This document shows, in pieces, positions 32,775 through 39,607 of a stretch of 64,000 nucleotides of DNA. The DNA is from JADFRG01 sp036986135 (lineage in GTDB: Bacteria; Chloroflexota; Anaerolineae; Anaerolineales; E44-bin32). The translations under genes were made by a program, and so were the position numbers. The stretch lies in NCBI GenBank assembly GCA_036986135.1, contig BTQZ01000006.1, forward strand, positions 1-64,000. Reading direction: 5' to 3'. The notes below the pieces were generated by a model that saw only the letters and a program-made list of their open reading frames with translations, did not search any database and had not been told where the DNA came from. Positions within the stretch are counted from its first letter, which is position 1, and the number at the start of each line of letters is the position of its first letter.

Positions 32775-33890
32775 TCATGATTCGATCGCTCCCAGGAGGG
32801 ATTCGGCTTCTTCGACGTTGATCTTGCCCTCTTCCAGCATGCGCAGGATCAGCATTCGTTCCTCCTCGCTGGCGCCGTTGCCCACGCGGCTCGCCACGGT
32901 GAAATCCTTCATGCTGGCCGCGGTCCGGCGATGGCGGGCGGCCTTGCGCTGCGCCCTGGCCGCCTTGCGCTGTGCCTTGGCGATCGAGAGCCGAACCTTG
33001 CGCCCAATCTTCTCCGAGTCAAAGGTCTGCAGCCGGTCCCCGAGCCCCGTCAGCCCCTCTTCGATATCGATCATATGCGACTCGATTTCAGCCCCCACTC
33101 GGGCCGCAATCGCCTCTCCCAGGTCCACCGCTGCCACCTCCTCCGAGTCCGACCCGGTGCGAAGGGTGAGATCCCCGCCGCAGGACAGATCGACTTCGGC
33201 CTCTCCCTCCCCCAGCCGGATCTCGCAGCCTCCGGGGATGTCCGTCGCTTCCACCGGGACTGCCAATCGTAGATCGCCGCCCGCCTCGAGACGGACGCAT
33301 ACCGAAGCGCTTTGCGCAAGGTAGCAGTTCAGATCGCCGCCAGCGGTGACGGCCGATTTCGCATCCCCCTCCGGCGATAGAGAGACTCGCGCGTCGCCTC
33401 CCGCGGTCGCCTGCACCAGACCCTCTACGCGGCTCAACCGAACGTCACCGCCCAGGCTGCGAAGTCGCACGTCGCCCTGAACCTGATCGACGACCGCGCC
33501 TCCGCCGACCTGATCGATAGACAATCCCCCGGACAGCTGTCGGGCGGTCACATCTCCTCCCACCGTCTCGGCGGTGGCGGCGCCCACGCTGCGCAGGCTC
33601 AGGCTGCCGCCCACCGTTCTCACGCTGACATCGCCCGAAAACCCTCGGAACGAAGCATCGCCGCCGATGATGGCGGCCTCCACCGCCGCCTCCAGCGGTA
33701 CAACCACCGTGCAGTCCGACTCGCAGGCGATCGTCAGATGCCCGTTCTTGGCTTCGGCATGTAAGTTGCCGCCCTCGCCGGATTGAATCTCTACCGACTC
33801 GGTCTCGCTGGCGCGCACACGCAGGCTGCCGCTGACGTTTTCGAATTTGATCTTGGGTGCGGGACCGGTTTCAATCGTTCTGGTTTCCAT
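32775..33890 (-). CDS. DUF4097-like beta-helix protein with C-terminal SHOCT-like module
   Basis: 371 residues, no signal peptide. Residues 1-250 are short beta-strand repeats rich in Gly-Gly-Asp (VGGSLSLRSVG, VGGDVTARQL, LGGDVRLSRVE, AGGDLNCYLA), the DUF4097/adhesin-like beta-roll also found in LiaX and YvlB. Residues 285-330 are a basic Ala/Arg/Lys helix (SIAKAQRKAARAQRKAARHRR). The last 35 residues are the SHOCT-like hairpin EEERMLILRMLEEGKINVEEAE. Relative to LiaX-type proteins the order is reversed (beta-roll first, hairpin last). It lies downstream of the DUF2089 regulator, whose tail carries the same hairpin. I infer a cytoplasmic scaffold or sensor of envelope state. Confidence 0.82.
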   Translation of the reverse strand: METRTIETGPAPKIKFENVSGSLRVRASETESVEIQSGEGGNLHAEAKNGHLTIACESDCTVVVPLEAAVEAAIIGGDASFRGFSGDVSVRTVGGSLSLRSVGAATAETVGGDVTARQLSGGLSIDQVGGGAVVDQVQGDVRLRSLGGDVRLSRVEGLVQATAGGDARVSLSPEGDAKSAVTAGGDLNCYLAQSASVCVRLEAGGDLRLAVPVEATDIPGGCEIRLGEGEAEVDLSCGGDLTLRTGSDSEEVAAVDLGEAIAARVGAEIESHMIDIEEGLTGLGDRLQTFDSEKIGRKVRLSIAKAQRKAARAQRKAARHRRTAASMKDFTVASRVGNGASEEERMLILRMLEEGKINVEEAESLLGAIES

Positions 33891-33975
33891 GTTTCACGCT
33901 CCATCCGCCTTGTTTGAAGCATCCTTCGAGGTGCTCATCGCCTCATCAGTACCAAGCCGTGCGCTCTCCGGCGCG

Positions 33976-34022
33976 CCCCCTTGCACCCGCGCTCCCGCGC
34001 CCCCCCTGCTCCCGCGCTCTCC
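33976..34022 (-). repeat. G-rich intergenic repeat, copy D
   Basis: Minus strand AGCGCGGGAGCAGGGGGGG differs at one base from the 16-mer shared by copies A and E, and is followed by a second GCGGGAGCGCGGG block. It lies between the DUF2089 gene and the DUF4097-like gene. Confidence 0.65.
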
Positions 34023-34397
34023 CTACACGCCCTCGAGCAGGCCCATTGCTTGCGCGGAGCTGATCGCGCCAGCGGCGAGTTCGTCTAGAATACGATGGCG
34101 CTGCTCCTCATCCAGTCCTGGCTCTGAGGATCCGACCTCGAATCCCATCTGCTGGATCACTTCGTTCAGGCGCGATCGCAGCGTCGGGTAAGACATCCCG
34201 AGCTCCCGCTCCATGCGGATGAGCTTGCCTTCGCAGCTGACGAAGGTCTCCACAAAGGCCAACTGTTCGGGAGTCAGTCGGCCCATGCGCCCCGTTTCAA
34301 AGTAACCTTCGATGGCCGTATCGCAATTGCGACAGTGCAATCGGGTGACGTACAGGCGCTCCTCACATACCGGGCAGATGGAAGGCATCTTATTCAT
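34023..34397 (-). CDS. DUF2089-family regulator with zinc ribbon, helix-turn-helix and SHOCT-like tail
   Basis: 124 residues. A zinc ribbon (CPVCEERL and CRNCDTAI, about 9-35) is followed by a helix-turn-helix (about 45-85, LTPEQLAFVETFVSCEGKLIRMERELGMSYPTLRSRLNEV, parts quoted) that is characteristic of DUF2089. The tail repeats the module of its neighbours: DEEQRHRILDELAAGAISSAQAMGLL. It is the first gene of the export module and has a good promoter, so it probably controls the cluster. Homotypic contact between SHOCT-like tails of regulator and downstream proteins would be a simple signalling route, but this is inference. Confidence 0.88.
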   Translation of the reverse strand: MNKMPSICPVCEERLYVTRLHCRNCDTAIEGYFETGRMGRLTPEQLAFVETFVSCEGKLIRMERELGMSYPTLRSRLNEVIQQMGFEVGSSEPGLDEEQRHRILDELAAGAISSAQAMGLLEGV

Positions 34398-34455
34398 GGG
34401 TTCTCACTTAGTTTGGCAGGATCGGAATTCGAAAGTCTACCTCAATATTTCAATA

Positions 34456-34485
34456 AAAATACACCATTGGGATTGGATTTGTCAA
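34456..34485 (-). promoter_or_regulatory. Sigma-70-type promoter of the DUF2089/ABC-2 module
   Basis: Minus strand TTGACA (34480-34485), 18-bp spacer, TATTTT (34456-34461). It lies about 60 bp before the DUF2089 start in an AT-rich stretch unlike the surrounding GC-rich DNA. Confidence 0.65.
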
Positions 34486-34653
34486 GTCCTATATTAATAT
34501 TCTTGCACAAAGACCCAAATTTCTTGATAGTTGGCGCGGATTCTCGATGGTTTTCCCGGGGTCCCCCGAACCTGCGCGTGATTTCTCAACGGCTACAAAG
34601 ATGCGTTTCGTCCCTGTTCCTTTGAGCGAGCTCGGATAGAATCAGCCTAGCTC

Positions 34654-35721
34654 ATGTCCAAGCTATTTATCCCCGGTCCGACAGATGTAAACCCCGATGT
34701 GCTGAAAGCCCAACTGCAGCCGATGATCGGGCATCGCAGCCAGGAGTTCCAGGATCTCTATGCGCGCATTCAGCCGCGCCTTCAGCGAGTGTTCCAGACC
34801 GAGGCGCGCGTCTACGTCGCGGCCTCTTCAGGCAGCGGCCTCTGGGAGGGCGCCATGCGCAGCCTGGTGCGTGACCGGCTGCTGCTTTGTGTATGCGGTG
34901 CCTTTGGACAGCGATGGGCGGATGTCGCGCAAGGCAACCGCCTCGCCTTCGATCAACTGGACGTCGAGTGGGGTGAGCCCAACTTGCCTGAGCAGGTCGT
35001 CGCGGCGCTGGCCGAGAAGCAGTACGACACTCTGGCCGTGGTGCACAACGAGACCTCGACCGGGGTCGAGAATCCGGTACGAGAGATCGTCAGGGCTGCC
35101 CGGGACTCCCAGCCAGAGCTGATCGTGATGGTCGACGCGGTTTCCTCGGCGGCGGGGGTCCAGATCCCTGCCGATGACTGGGGATTGGATGTAGTGGTGA
35201 CCTCCTCGCAGAAATGCTTCGCGCTGCCGCCGGGCCTGGCGCTCGCGGCGGTGAGCGACCGCGCGCTGGAGCGTGCGGCCCAGGTATCCCATCGGGGATG
35301 GTATTTCGATCTGCTGCTGCTCGAGAAATACCATCAGCGCAATTACACTCCCGCCACCCCGGCCATTTCATTGCTCAATGCTCTCGATTTCCAGCTGGAT
35401 CGCATATTGTCCGAGGGGATCGAAGCACGGCAGGCGCGTCATGAGCAGATGACGAAGCTCGTTCAAACGTGGGCACAGGAGAATTTCGCGCTGTTTGCCG
35501 CGGAGGGGTATCGATCGAGAACCGTGACCGCCATCCGCAATACGCAGGAGATGAATATCCCGGCCCTTAACGAGCACCTGGCTCAATACGAAATGACCTT
35601 GGCCAACGGCTATGGGTCCTTGAAAAACAAGACCTTCCGCATCGGCCACATGGGCGAAACCCAACCCGCCGATGTCGAAGAGCTGCTCAACTACATCGAC
35701 GAATTCCTGGCGCAGCATTAG
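34654..35721 (+). CDS. Class V (alanine-glyoxylate / serine-type) aminotransferase
   Basis: 355 residues. FIPGPTDVNPDVLKAQ and MIGHRSQEFQDLY are the start motifs of the alanine-glyoxylate/serine-pyruvate aminotransferase family. The PLP lysine is in VTSSQKCFALPPGLALAAVS, preceded by VDAVSSAAGVQIPADDWGLDVVV, and the C-terminus has FRIGHMGETQPADVEELL. It transfers amino groups between a small amino acid (Ala or Ser) and glyoxylate or pyruvate. A TAGAAT -10-like hexamer lies 11 nt before the ATG with no ribosome site. No pathway neighbours identify the exact substrate. Confidence 0.92.
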   Translation: MSKLFIPGPTDVNPDVLKAQLQPMIGHRSQEFQDLYARIQPRLQRVFQTEARVYVAASSGSGLWEGAMRSLVRDRLLLCVCGAFGQRWADVAQGNRLAFDQLDVEWGEPNLPEQVVAALAEKQYDTLAVVHNETSTGVENPVREIVRAARDSQPELIVMVDAVSSAAGVQIPADDWGLDVVVTSSQKCFALPPGLALAAVSDRALERAAQVSHRGWYFDLLLLEKYHQRNYTPATPAISLLNALDFQLDRILSEGIEARQARHEQMTKLVQTWAQENFALFAAEGYRSRTVTAIRNTQEMNIPALNEHLAQYEMTLANGYGSLKNKTFRIGHMGETQPADVEELLNYIDEFLAQH

Positions 35722-35730
35722 TCAGAGCGC

Positions 35731-35765
35731 ACCCCCCCTGCTCCCACGCTACCCTGCTCCCTTGC
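35731..35765 (-). repeat. G-rich intergenic repeat, copy E
   Basis: Minus strand AGCGTGGGAGCAGGGGGGG shares an identical 16-mer with copy A. It sits between the aminotransferase stop and the response-regulator promoter. Confidence 0.7.
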
Positions 35766-35797
35766 AAAAGGCACGTAGCACGCGAAACCGAATCCGC

Positions 35798-35803
35798 TAC
35801 AAT
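35798..35803 (+). promoter_or_regulatory. -10 element immediately before a response-regulator ATG
   Basis: TACAAT ends 6 nt before the ATG at 35810, the spacing of a transcription start on the A of the start codon. The intervening TTAGGT is a poor ribosome site. Strong candidate for a leaderless transcript. Confidence 0.5.
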
Positions 35804-35809
35804 TTAGGT

Positions 35810-36436
35810 ATGGACACCGGCCCCATCCTCATCGTGGAAGACATCCCCTACCTGCTTGAGCTCATGGAAGTGACGCTCAAGTACAAGGGCTATTCCGTCG
35901 TCACAGCGCGCGACGGCGATGAAGCGTTGACCATGATCTCCGTTGAGAAGCCGGCACTCGTTCTGACGGATGTTCTGATGCCCAGGCTGGATGGGTTCGC
36001 CTTTGCCCACAAGATCCGCATCAATCCCAAGACGCAGGACATTCCCATCATCTTCGTTTCCGCCACCTACATCTCCGAGGCAGACAAGGCCTTTGCCATG
36101 AGTCTGGGCGCGGTGCGGTTCCTGGAGAAACCGGTCGAAGCCGAAGAACTGCTGCTCACTGTAGCGGAGGTATTGACTCAAGATCTATCCACGCTTCCCC
36201 CACCGATTTCAAATGCAGATTTTTATCGGGGGTACCAGGAGCGCCTGGAAGCCAAGCTCTCCGAGAAGATCGAGCAGATTAGTCGCGCCAAACGGCTGGT
36301 GGACACCGTTCCTGACGAACAGCGGCCTATGTTTGAAGCGCTGCTGGTGCAAACCGAATTGCAACGCGGTCAGCTCGAAGCCGAGCTGGGAACCGTTCAC
36401 GAGCGTCTGGGGCAGGGAGCCGTCACAGAACCTTGA
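35810..36436 (+). CDS. Response regulator with receiver domain and C-terminal helical extension
   Basis: 208 residues from the ATG at 35810. The receiver (1-120) is complete: LIVEDIPYLLELM, phospho-Asp in LVLTDVLMPRLDG, FVSATY, FLEKPVE. After it come about 85 residues predicted as two charged helices (YQERLEAKLSEKIEQISRAKRL and EALLVQTELQRGQLEAELGTV), with no DNA-binding or enzymatic domain. It probably works through protein contacts. The stop codon overlaps the ATG of the inositol monophosphatase gene (TGATG), so the two are translationally coupled, which is an unusual pairing. Confidence 0.9.
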   Translation: MDTGPILIVEDIPYLLELMEVTLKYKGYSVVTARDGDEALTMISVEKPALVLTDVLMPRLDGFAFAHKIRINPKTQDIPIIFVSATYISEADKAFAMSLGAVRFLEKPVEAEELLLTVAEVLTQDLSTLPPPISNADFYRGYQERLEAKLSEKIEQISRAKRLVDTVPDEQRPMFEALLVQTELQRGQLEAELGTVHERLGQGAVTEP

Positions 36437-37230
36437 TGCAAGACCGTTTACAGCTGGCGATCGAACTGGCCCGCCGTGCAGGCGGGCTCATTCTTGAGGG
36501 CCAGGGCAGGAGCCTCCACGTCTCGAAGAAGGGGGCCACCGACCTGGTCACAGACTACGATCTGAAATCAGAGCGGATGCTGGTGAAGGCCGTCCGCAGC
36601 GCCTATCCGGAAGACGCCATCATGGCCGAAGAAGGAAGCGGATCGGACACTCTGGGTGGTGCGCCGGGTGAGGCCAAGCACCTCTGGCTGATCGACCCGT
36701 TGGACGGTACAACCAACTATGCCCACGGCATACCCTTTTACTCCGTGTCAATCGGGCTGATGGCCGGCGAGCGCATCCTGTTTGGAGTGGTCTACGATCC
36801 CTCTCGGGATGAACTCTTCCATGCCAGCGAGGGCGGCGGCGCCTGGCTCGGCGATCAGCCGCTTCATGTATCTGAGAACCGCGTTCTAGAGGACAGCCTG
36901 CTCGTCACCGGCTTCCCCTATGACATCCGCACCAACCCCGACAACAATTTGAACCATTTCAGCGAGTTCGCAGTGCGCTCGCTGGCGGTGCGTCGTCTGG
37001 GCTCGGCGGCGCTGGACCTGGCTTATGTGGCCGCCGGGCGATTTGAGGGTTACTGGGAACTGCGCCTCAACGCCTGGGACTGGGCCGCAGGCGTCTTGCT
37101 GACCCGCGAGGCAGGCGGCATGGTTACGACCTTCTCAGGCGACGATAAAGTGCTTGACGGGGACGAGACCATGCTGGCAACCAACGGCCGTATTCACAAC
37201 TTAATGATGGAGACGCTCGGTCGAAACTAA
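36436..37230 (+). CDS. Inositol monophosphatase-family phosphatase
   Basis: 264 residues. All metal-binding motifs are present: MAEEGSG (Glu), LIDPLDGTTNYAHGIPFYSVSIGL (Asp-x-Leu-Asp), and the late LRLNAWDWAAGVLLTREAGG (Trp-Asp). The substrate loop GDQPLHVSE follows the family. It hydrolyses myo-inositol-1-phosphate or related sugar, adenosine-bisphosphate or fructose-bisphosphate substrates; the last block does not settle which. Coupled to the upstream response regulator. It is convergent with surE. Confidence 0.93.
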   Translation: MQDRLQLAIELARRAGGLILEGQGRSLHVSKKGATDLVTDYDLKSERMLVKAVRSAYPEDAIMAEEGSGSDTLGGAPGEAKHLWLIDPLDGTTNYAHGIPFYSVSIGLMAGERILFGVVYDPSRDELFHASEGGGAWLGDQPLHVSENRVLEDSLLVTGFPYDIRTNPDNNLNHFSEFAVRSLAVRRLGSAALDLAYVAAGRFEGYWELRLNAWDWAAGVLLTREAGGMVTTFSGDDKVLDGDETMLATNGRIHNLMMETLGRN

Positions 37231-37325
37231 GTACGTAGGCTCCTATCAAAGGCAATTCCGGAGTCTAGGATTCAGGATTTGTCGGTTGGATTACGAGTTG
37301 GCGCGCGTGAGCATGACGAACGCGA

Positions 37326-38150
37326 TTATGCGCCTGTGTCGTGGACGCGAAGCCGCTTTTCGAGTTCGCCGAAATCTACACGGGCGGTCATATCCAGGCT
37401 GAGAGGTGTGACGGAAACTTCACGCGCCACGCGTACGGCGTAGACATCCGAGTCGGGTTCGAGCTTGTCCTCGTCGAATCGGATCTCGAAGTCGACGCGC
37501 ACTGATTCGTCGAAGTGCTGTCGCTCGGGACTCAGCGGGACGTAGTACTGCGATCTCGAGAGCCGCGTGAGCCGCCACGCGGTTTCCATCGTAGCGTCAG
37601 AGGGGACATCCACCTTAAGTACATCGACATCCGGGAAGGCGTCGCCTTGCAGCAGAAGCCGTGCGAAGCGGCTTGTGAAATATGCAGCAGCGGAGAAATC
37701 GATCTTGACCGCTCCCCGCTGGTGCTCCTTCGGCATCTCCAGAGAGATCGCCATGGCCGGCACGCCAAAGGCCGCTCCTTCGAGGGCGGCCCCGACCGTA
37801 CCAGAGATTGTGATGCTTACGGTCAGGTTCTCGCCGAGGTTGATTCCGGCCACTACCAGATCCGGGCGTTCGTCCATGAGCTCCAGGATTCCGTGCTGGA
37901 CGGTCTGCGCCGGAGAGCCGCCCACGGCGTAGACCTTCCATGTCACGCCGTGAACCGTGACTTCTTCTTCCCGGAGCACCCCATCTGAAGCCATCGGCAT
38001 GCTGCGTCCGGCTCCGGAATGCTGCTCGCGCGGTGCGGCCACGGTGACGAATCCGAGCTCCGAGAGCGCTTCCGCCGCGGCCCACAGCCCGTCGGAGCGG
38101 ATTCCGTCGTCGTTAGTCAGCAGGATCTTAGGATTCTTGGCCTTAGCCAC
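37326..38150 (-). CDS. surE: 5'/3'-nucleotidase SurE
   Basis: 274 residues with a GTG start at 38150. ILLTNDDGIRSDGLWAAAEAL contains the catalytic DD pair, followed by VAAPREQHSGAGRSM, the metal-binding Asn in VVAGINLGENL and SGTVGAALEGAAFGVPAMAISL. SurE removes phosphate from nucleoside monophosphates and short polyphosphates in stationary phase. It is the normal length for the family. It is a single gene, convergent with the phosphatase gene and in the same direction as the peptidase cluster downstream of it. Confidence 0.95.
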   Translation of the reverse strand: MAKAKNPKILLTNDDGIRSDGLWAAAEALSELGFVTVAAPREQHSGAGRSMPMASDGVLREEEVTVHGVTWKVYAVGGSPAQTVQHGILELMDERPDLVVAGINLGENLTVSITISGTVGAALEGAAFGVPAMAISLEMPKEHQRGAVKIDFSAAAYFTSRFARLLLQGDAFPDVDVLKVDVPSDATMETAWRLTRLSRSQYYVPLSPERQHFDESVRVDFEIRFDEDKLEPDSDVYAVRVAREVSVTPLSLDMTARVDFGELEKRLRVHDTGA

Positions 38151-38156
38151 CGCGCA

Positions 38157-38162
38157 ATCTTA
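38157..38162 (-). promoter_or_regulatory. Extended -10 element before surE
   Basis: Minus strand TGATAAGAT (TGn plus TAAGAT) ends 6 nt before the GTG start, again consistent with a leaderless transcript. No ribosome site is present. Confidence 0.5.
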
Positions 38163-38303
38163 TCACTGGAGAGCGATGGATCGAGAGGGATGAGCCGCAC
38201 GTCTGCAAAGTATTAGCAGGCCAGGGCGTGCGGGTCGGTGCTGCGGTCAATGTTGGAGTGTGCTTCGTGAATCCGAACAGCTGATTGCAGATTAATTACC
38301 ACT

Positions 38304-38332
38304 TGCCGTAGGTCGGCGCCCAGGCTACGGCA
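38304..38332 (-). terminator. Weak terminator-like hairpin after the M24 peptidase gene
   Basis: TGCCGTAG/CTACGGCA form an 8-bp stem 22 bp after the peptidase stop codon. The following minus-strand bases are only moderately T-rich (AAGTGGTAATTAATCTG), so termination may be inefficient. Confidence 0.35.
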
Positions 38333-38353
38333 CCTATGAACCGAGGCAAGGCC

Positions 38354-39484
38354 TCACACTGCGACAACTCGTAAATCACGGCCAAAAGTGGTCAAGCTTT
38401 CGACTCCCTCCCGTGTCACGACGACATTGTCTTCGATCCGGACCCCACCCCATCCCTCGATGTAGATGCCGGGCTCGATGGTGAACACCATGCCCTCTTC
38501 GAGTTGAAGCTGGTTGCCCTCCACAATGCTCGGCGGCTCGTGAACGTCGAGCCCAAGGCCGTGCCCGGTGCGGTGAATGAAGTATTCTCCATATCCGGCA
38601 TCGACTATCGCCCCCCGCGCGGCGCGATCCACGTCCTGGCATGTGACACCCGGACGGGCGGCCTCTCGGCCAACCTTATTGGCGGCCTTCACCGCCGCAT
38701 ACACTTCCTGCTGGCGGTCATCCGCCTGGCGCCCCACCACAAATGTACGCGTCATATCGGCATAGTAACCATCCACTGTTGTGGTGAAATCGATCAGCAG
38801 AATATCGCCCTCCTCGACGGGTCGATTTCCCGTGCGACCGTGAGGTAGTGCCGAGCTGGAGCCAGTCTGAACCAACGGCTCGAGCGTCACCATTTCGCCG
38901 CCACTTTGCAATACTGCGACGGTGAGATCGCTGCAGATCTCGCGTTCAATCATGCCAGGCCGCAAATGGGAGATAGTCCGTTCCAACGCCGTCTCCAGCG
39001 CTTGAACCGCTCTCCGCAGCGAGGCAACTTCGGCGGCGTCTTTGCGTAGTCGCAACGGATCCAGTACGCCTTCGCCTTTGGCGATGCGAATATCCGGCAA
39101 GAAGCGCGCAATCAGGTCTTGTTCCATGACGCGCATTCTCTGATGCTCGACACCAAGTGTCTGGAGGCCCTCCAAGAAAACGGCAGCCTCGCGCATGGCC
39201 TCGTCCGGGCCTGTTTCGTCCGTCCACGTAAGCAGGCGTGCTTCGAACGGAACCACACGCCGCCAAGTCGGTGCCTCCAATTCGGGAATCACGACCAGCA
39301 TTTGGGCATTCTTGTCCGCGGGGATGAACGTGATGAAAGGACGCTCAAGCAGGAAGAACTCCTCACCGGTTAGGTATTGCAGGTTGAAGCCGGGCACCAG
39401 AGCCAGGTATTCCATGTTTGCGGCCTTGATTTGCCGTTGCAGCGCCTCAAGACGGACTCGCTGAACGTCCGACATAGTCGCCAT
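38354..39484 (-). CDS. M24-family (Xaa-Pro) aminopeptidase
   Basis: 376 residues. An N-terminal creatinase-like domain (1-130, with NLQYLTGEEFFLLERPF) precedes the pita-bread metal domain. All five metal ligands are visible: the two Asp in LIDFTTTVDGYYADMTRTF, His in HRTGHGLGLDVHE, Glu in TIEPGIYIEG and Glu in VRIEDNVVV. It is a dinuclear metalloaminopeptidase of the Xaa-Pro dipeptidase or creatinase-like type. It is the last gene of the hydantoinase-type cluster on the minus strand, 124 bp after hyuB, and would suit removal of an N-terminal residue or cleavage of an amide freed upstream. Confidence 0.92.
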   Translation of the reverse strand: MATMSDVQRVRLEALQRQIKAANMEYLALVPGFNLQYLTGEEFFLLERPFITFIPADKNAQMLVVIPELEAPTWRRVVPFEARLLTWTDETGPDEAMREAAVFLEGLQTLGVEHQRMRVMEQDLIARFLPDIRIAKGEGVLDPLRLRKDAAEVASLRRAVQALETALERTISHLRPGMIEREICSDLTVAVLQSGGEMVTLEPLVQTGSSSALPHGRTGNRPVEEGDILLIDFTTTVDGYYADMTRTFVVGRQADDRQQEVYAAVKAANKVGREAARPGVTCQDVDRAARGAIVDAGYGEYFIHRTGHGLGLDVHEPPSIVEGNQLQLEEGMVFTIEPGIYIEGWGGVRIEDNVVVTREGVESLTTFGRDLRVVAV

Positions 39485-39485
39485 C

Positions 39486-39548
39486 CTAGAGGGCCTTCAC
39501 TGCGCCGCCATACACCAACAGCGAGGCGCCGGTGAGGTAGCTTGCCAT
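39486..39548 (-). pseudogene. Short-chain dehydrogenase C-terminal remnant
   Basis: A 20-residue frame, ASYLTGASLLVYGGAVKAL after its Met, matches the closing motif of SDR enzymes (ASYVTGxxLxVDGG). Nothing of the Rossmann core precedes it. It lies between hyuB and the M24 peptidase and looks like the scar of a deleted dehydrogenase gene of this operon. Confidence 0.55.
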
Positions 39549-39607
39549 GGATTCTCCCCCGACGTTCGGCTGTAGGAACATGCTCGGGTGAGGCACGAGG
39601 GGTGAAC

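Noticed and set aside
28947..34397. Possible direct antibiotic-resistance system (DrrAB-like)
   Set aside because: The ATPase resembles drug exporters, but no biosynthetic or self-resistance context is seen, so a specific resistance call is not justified.
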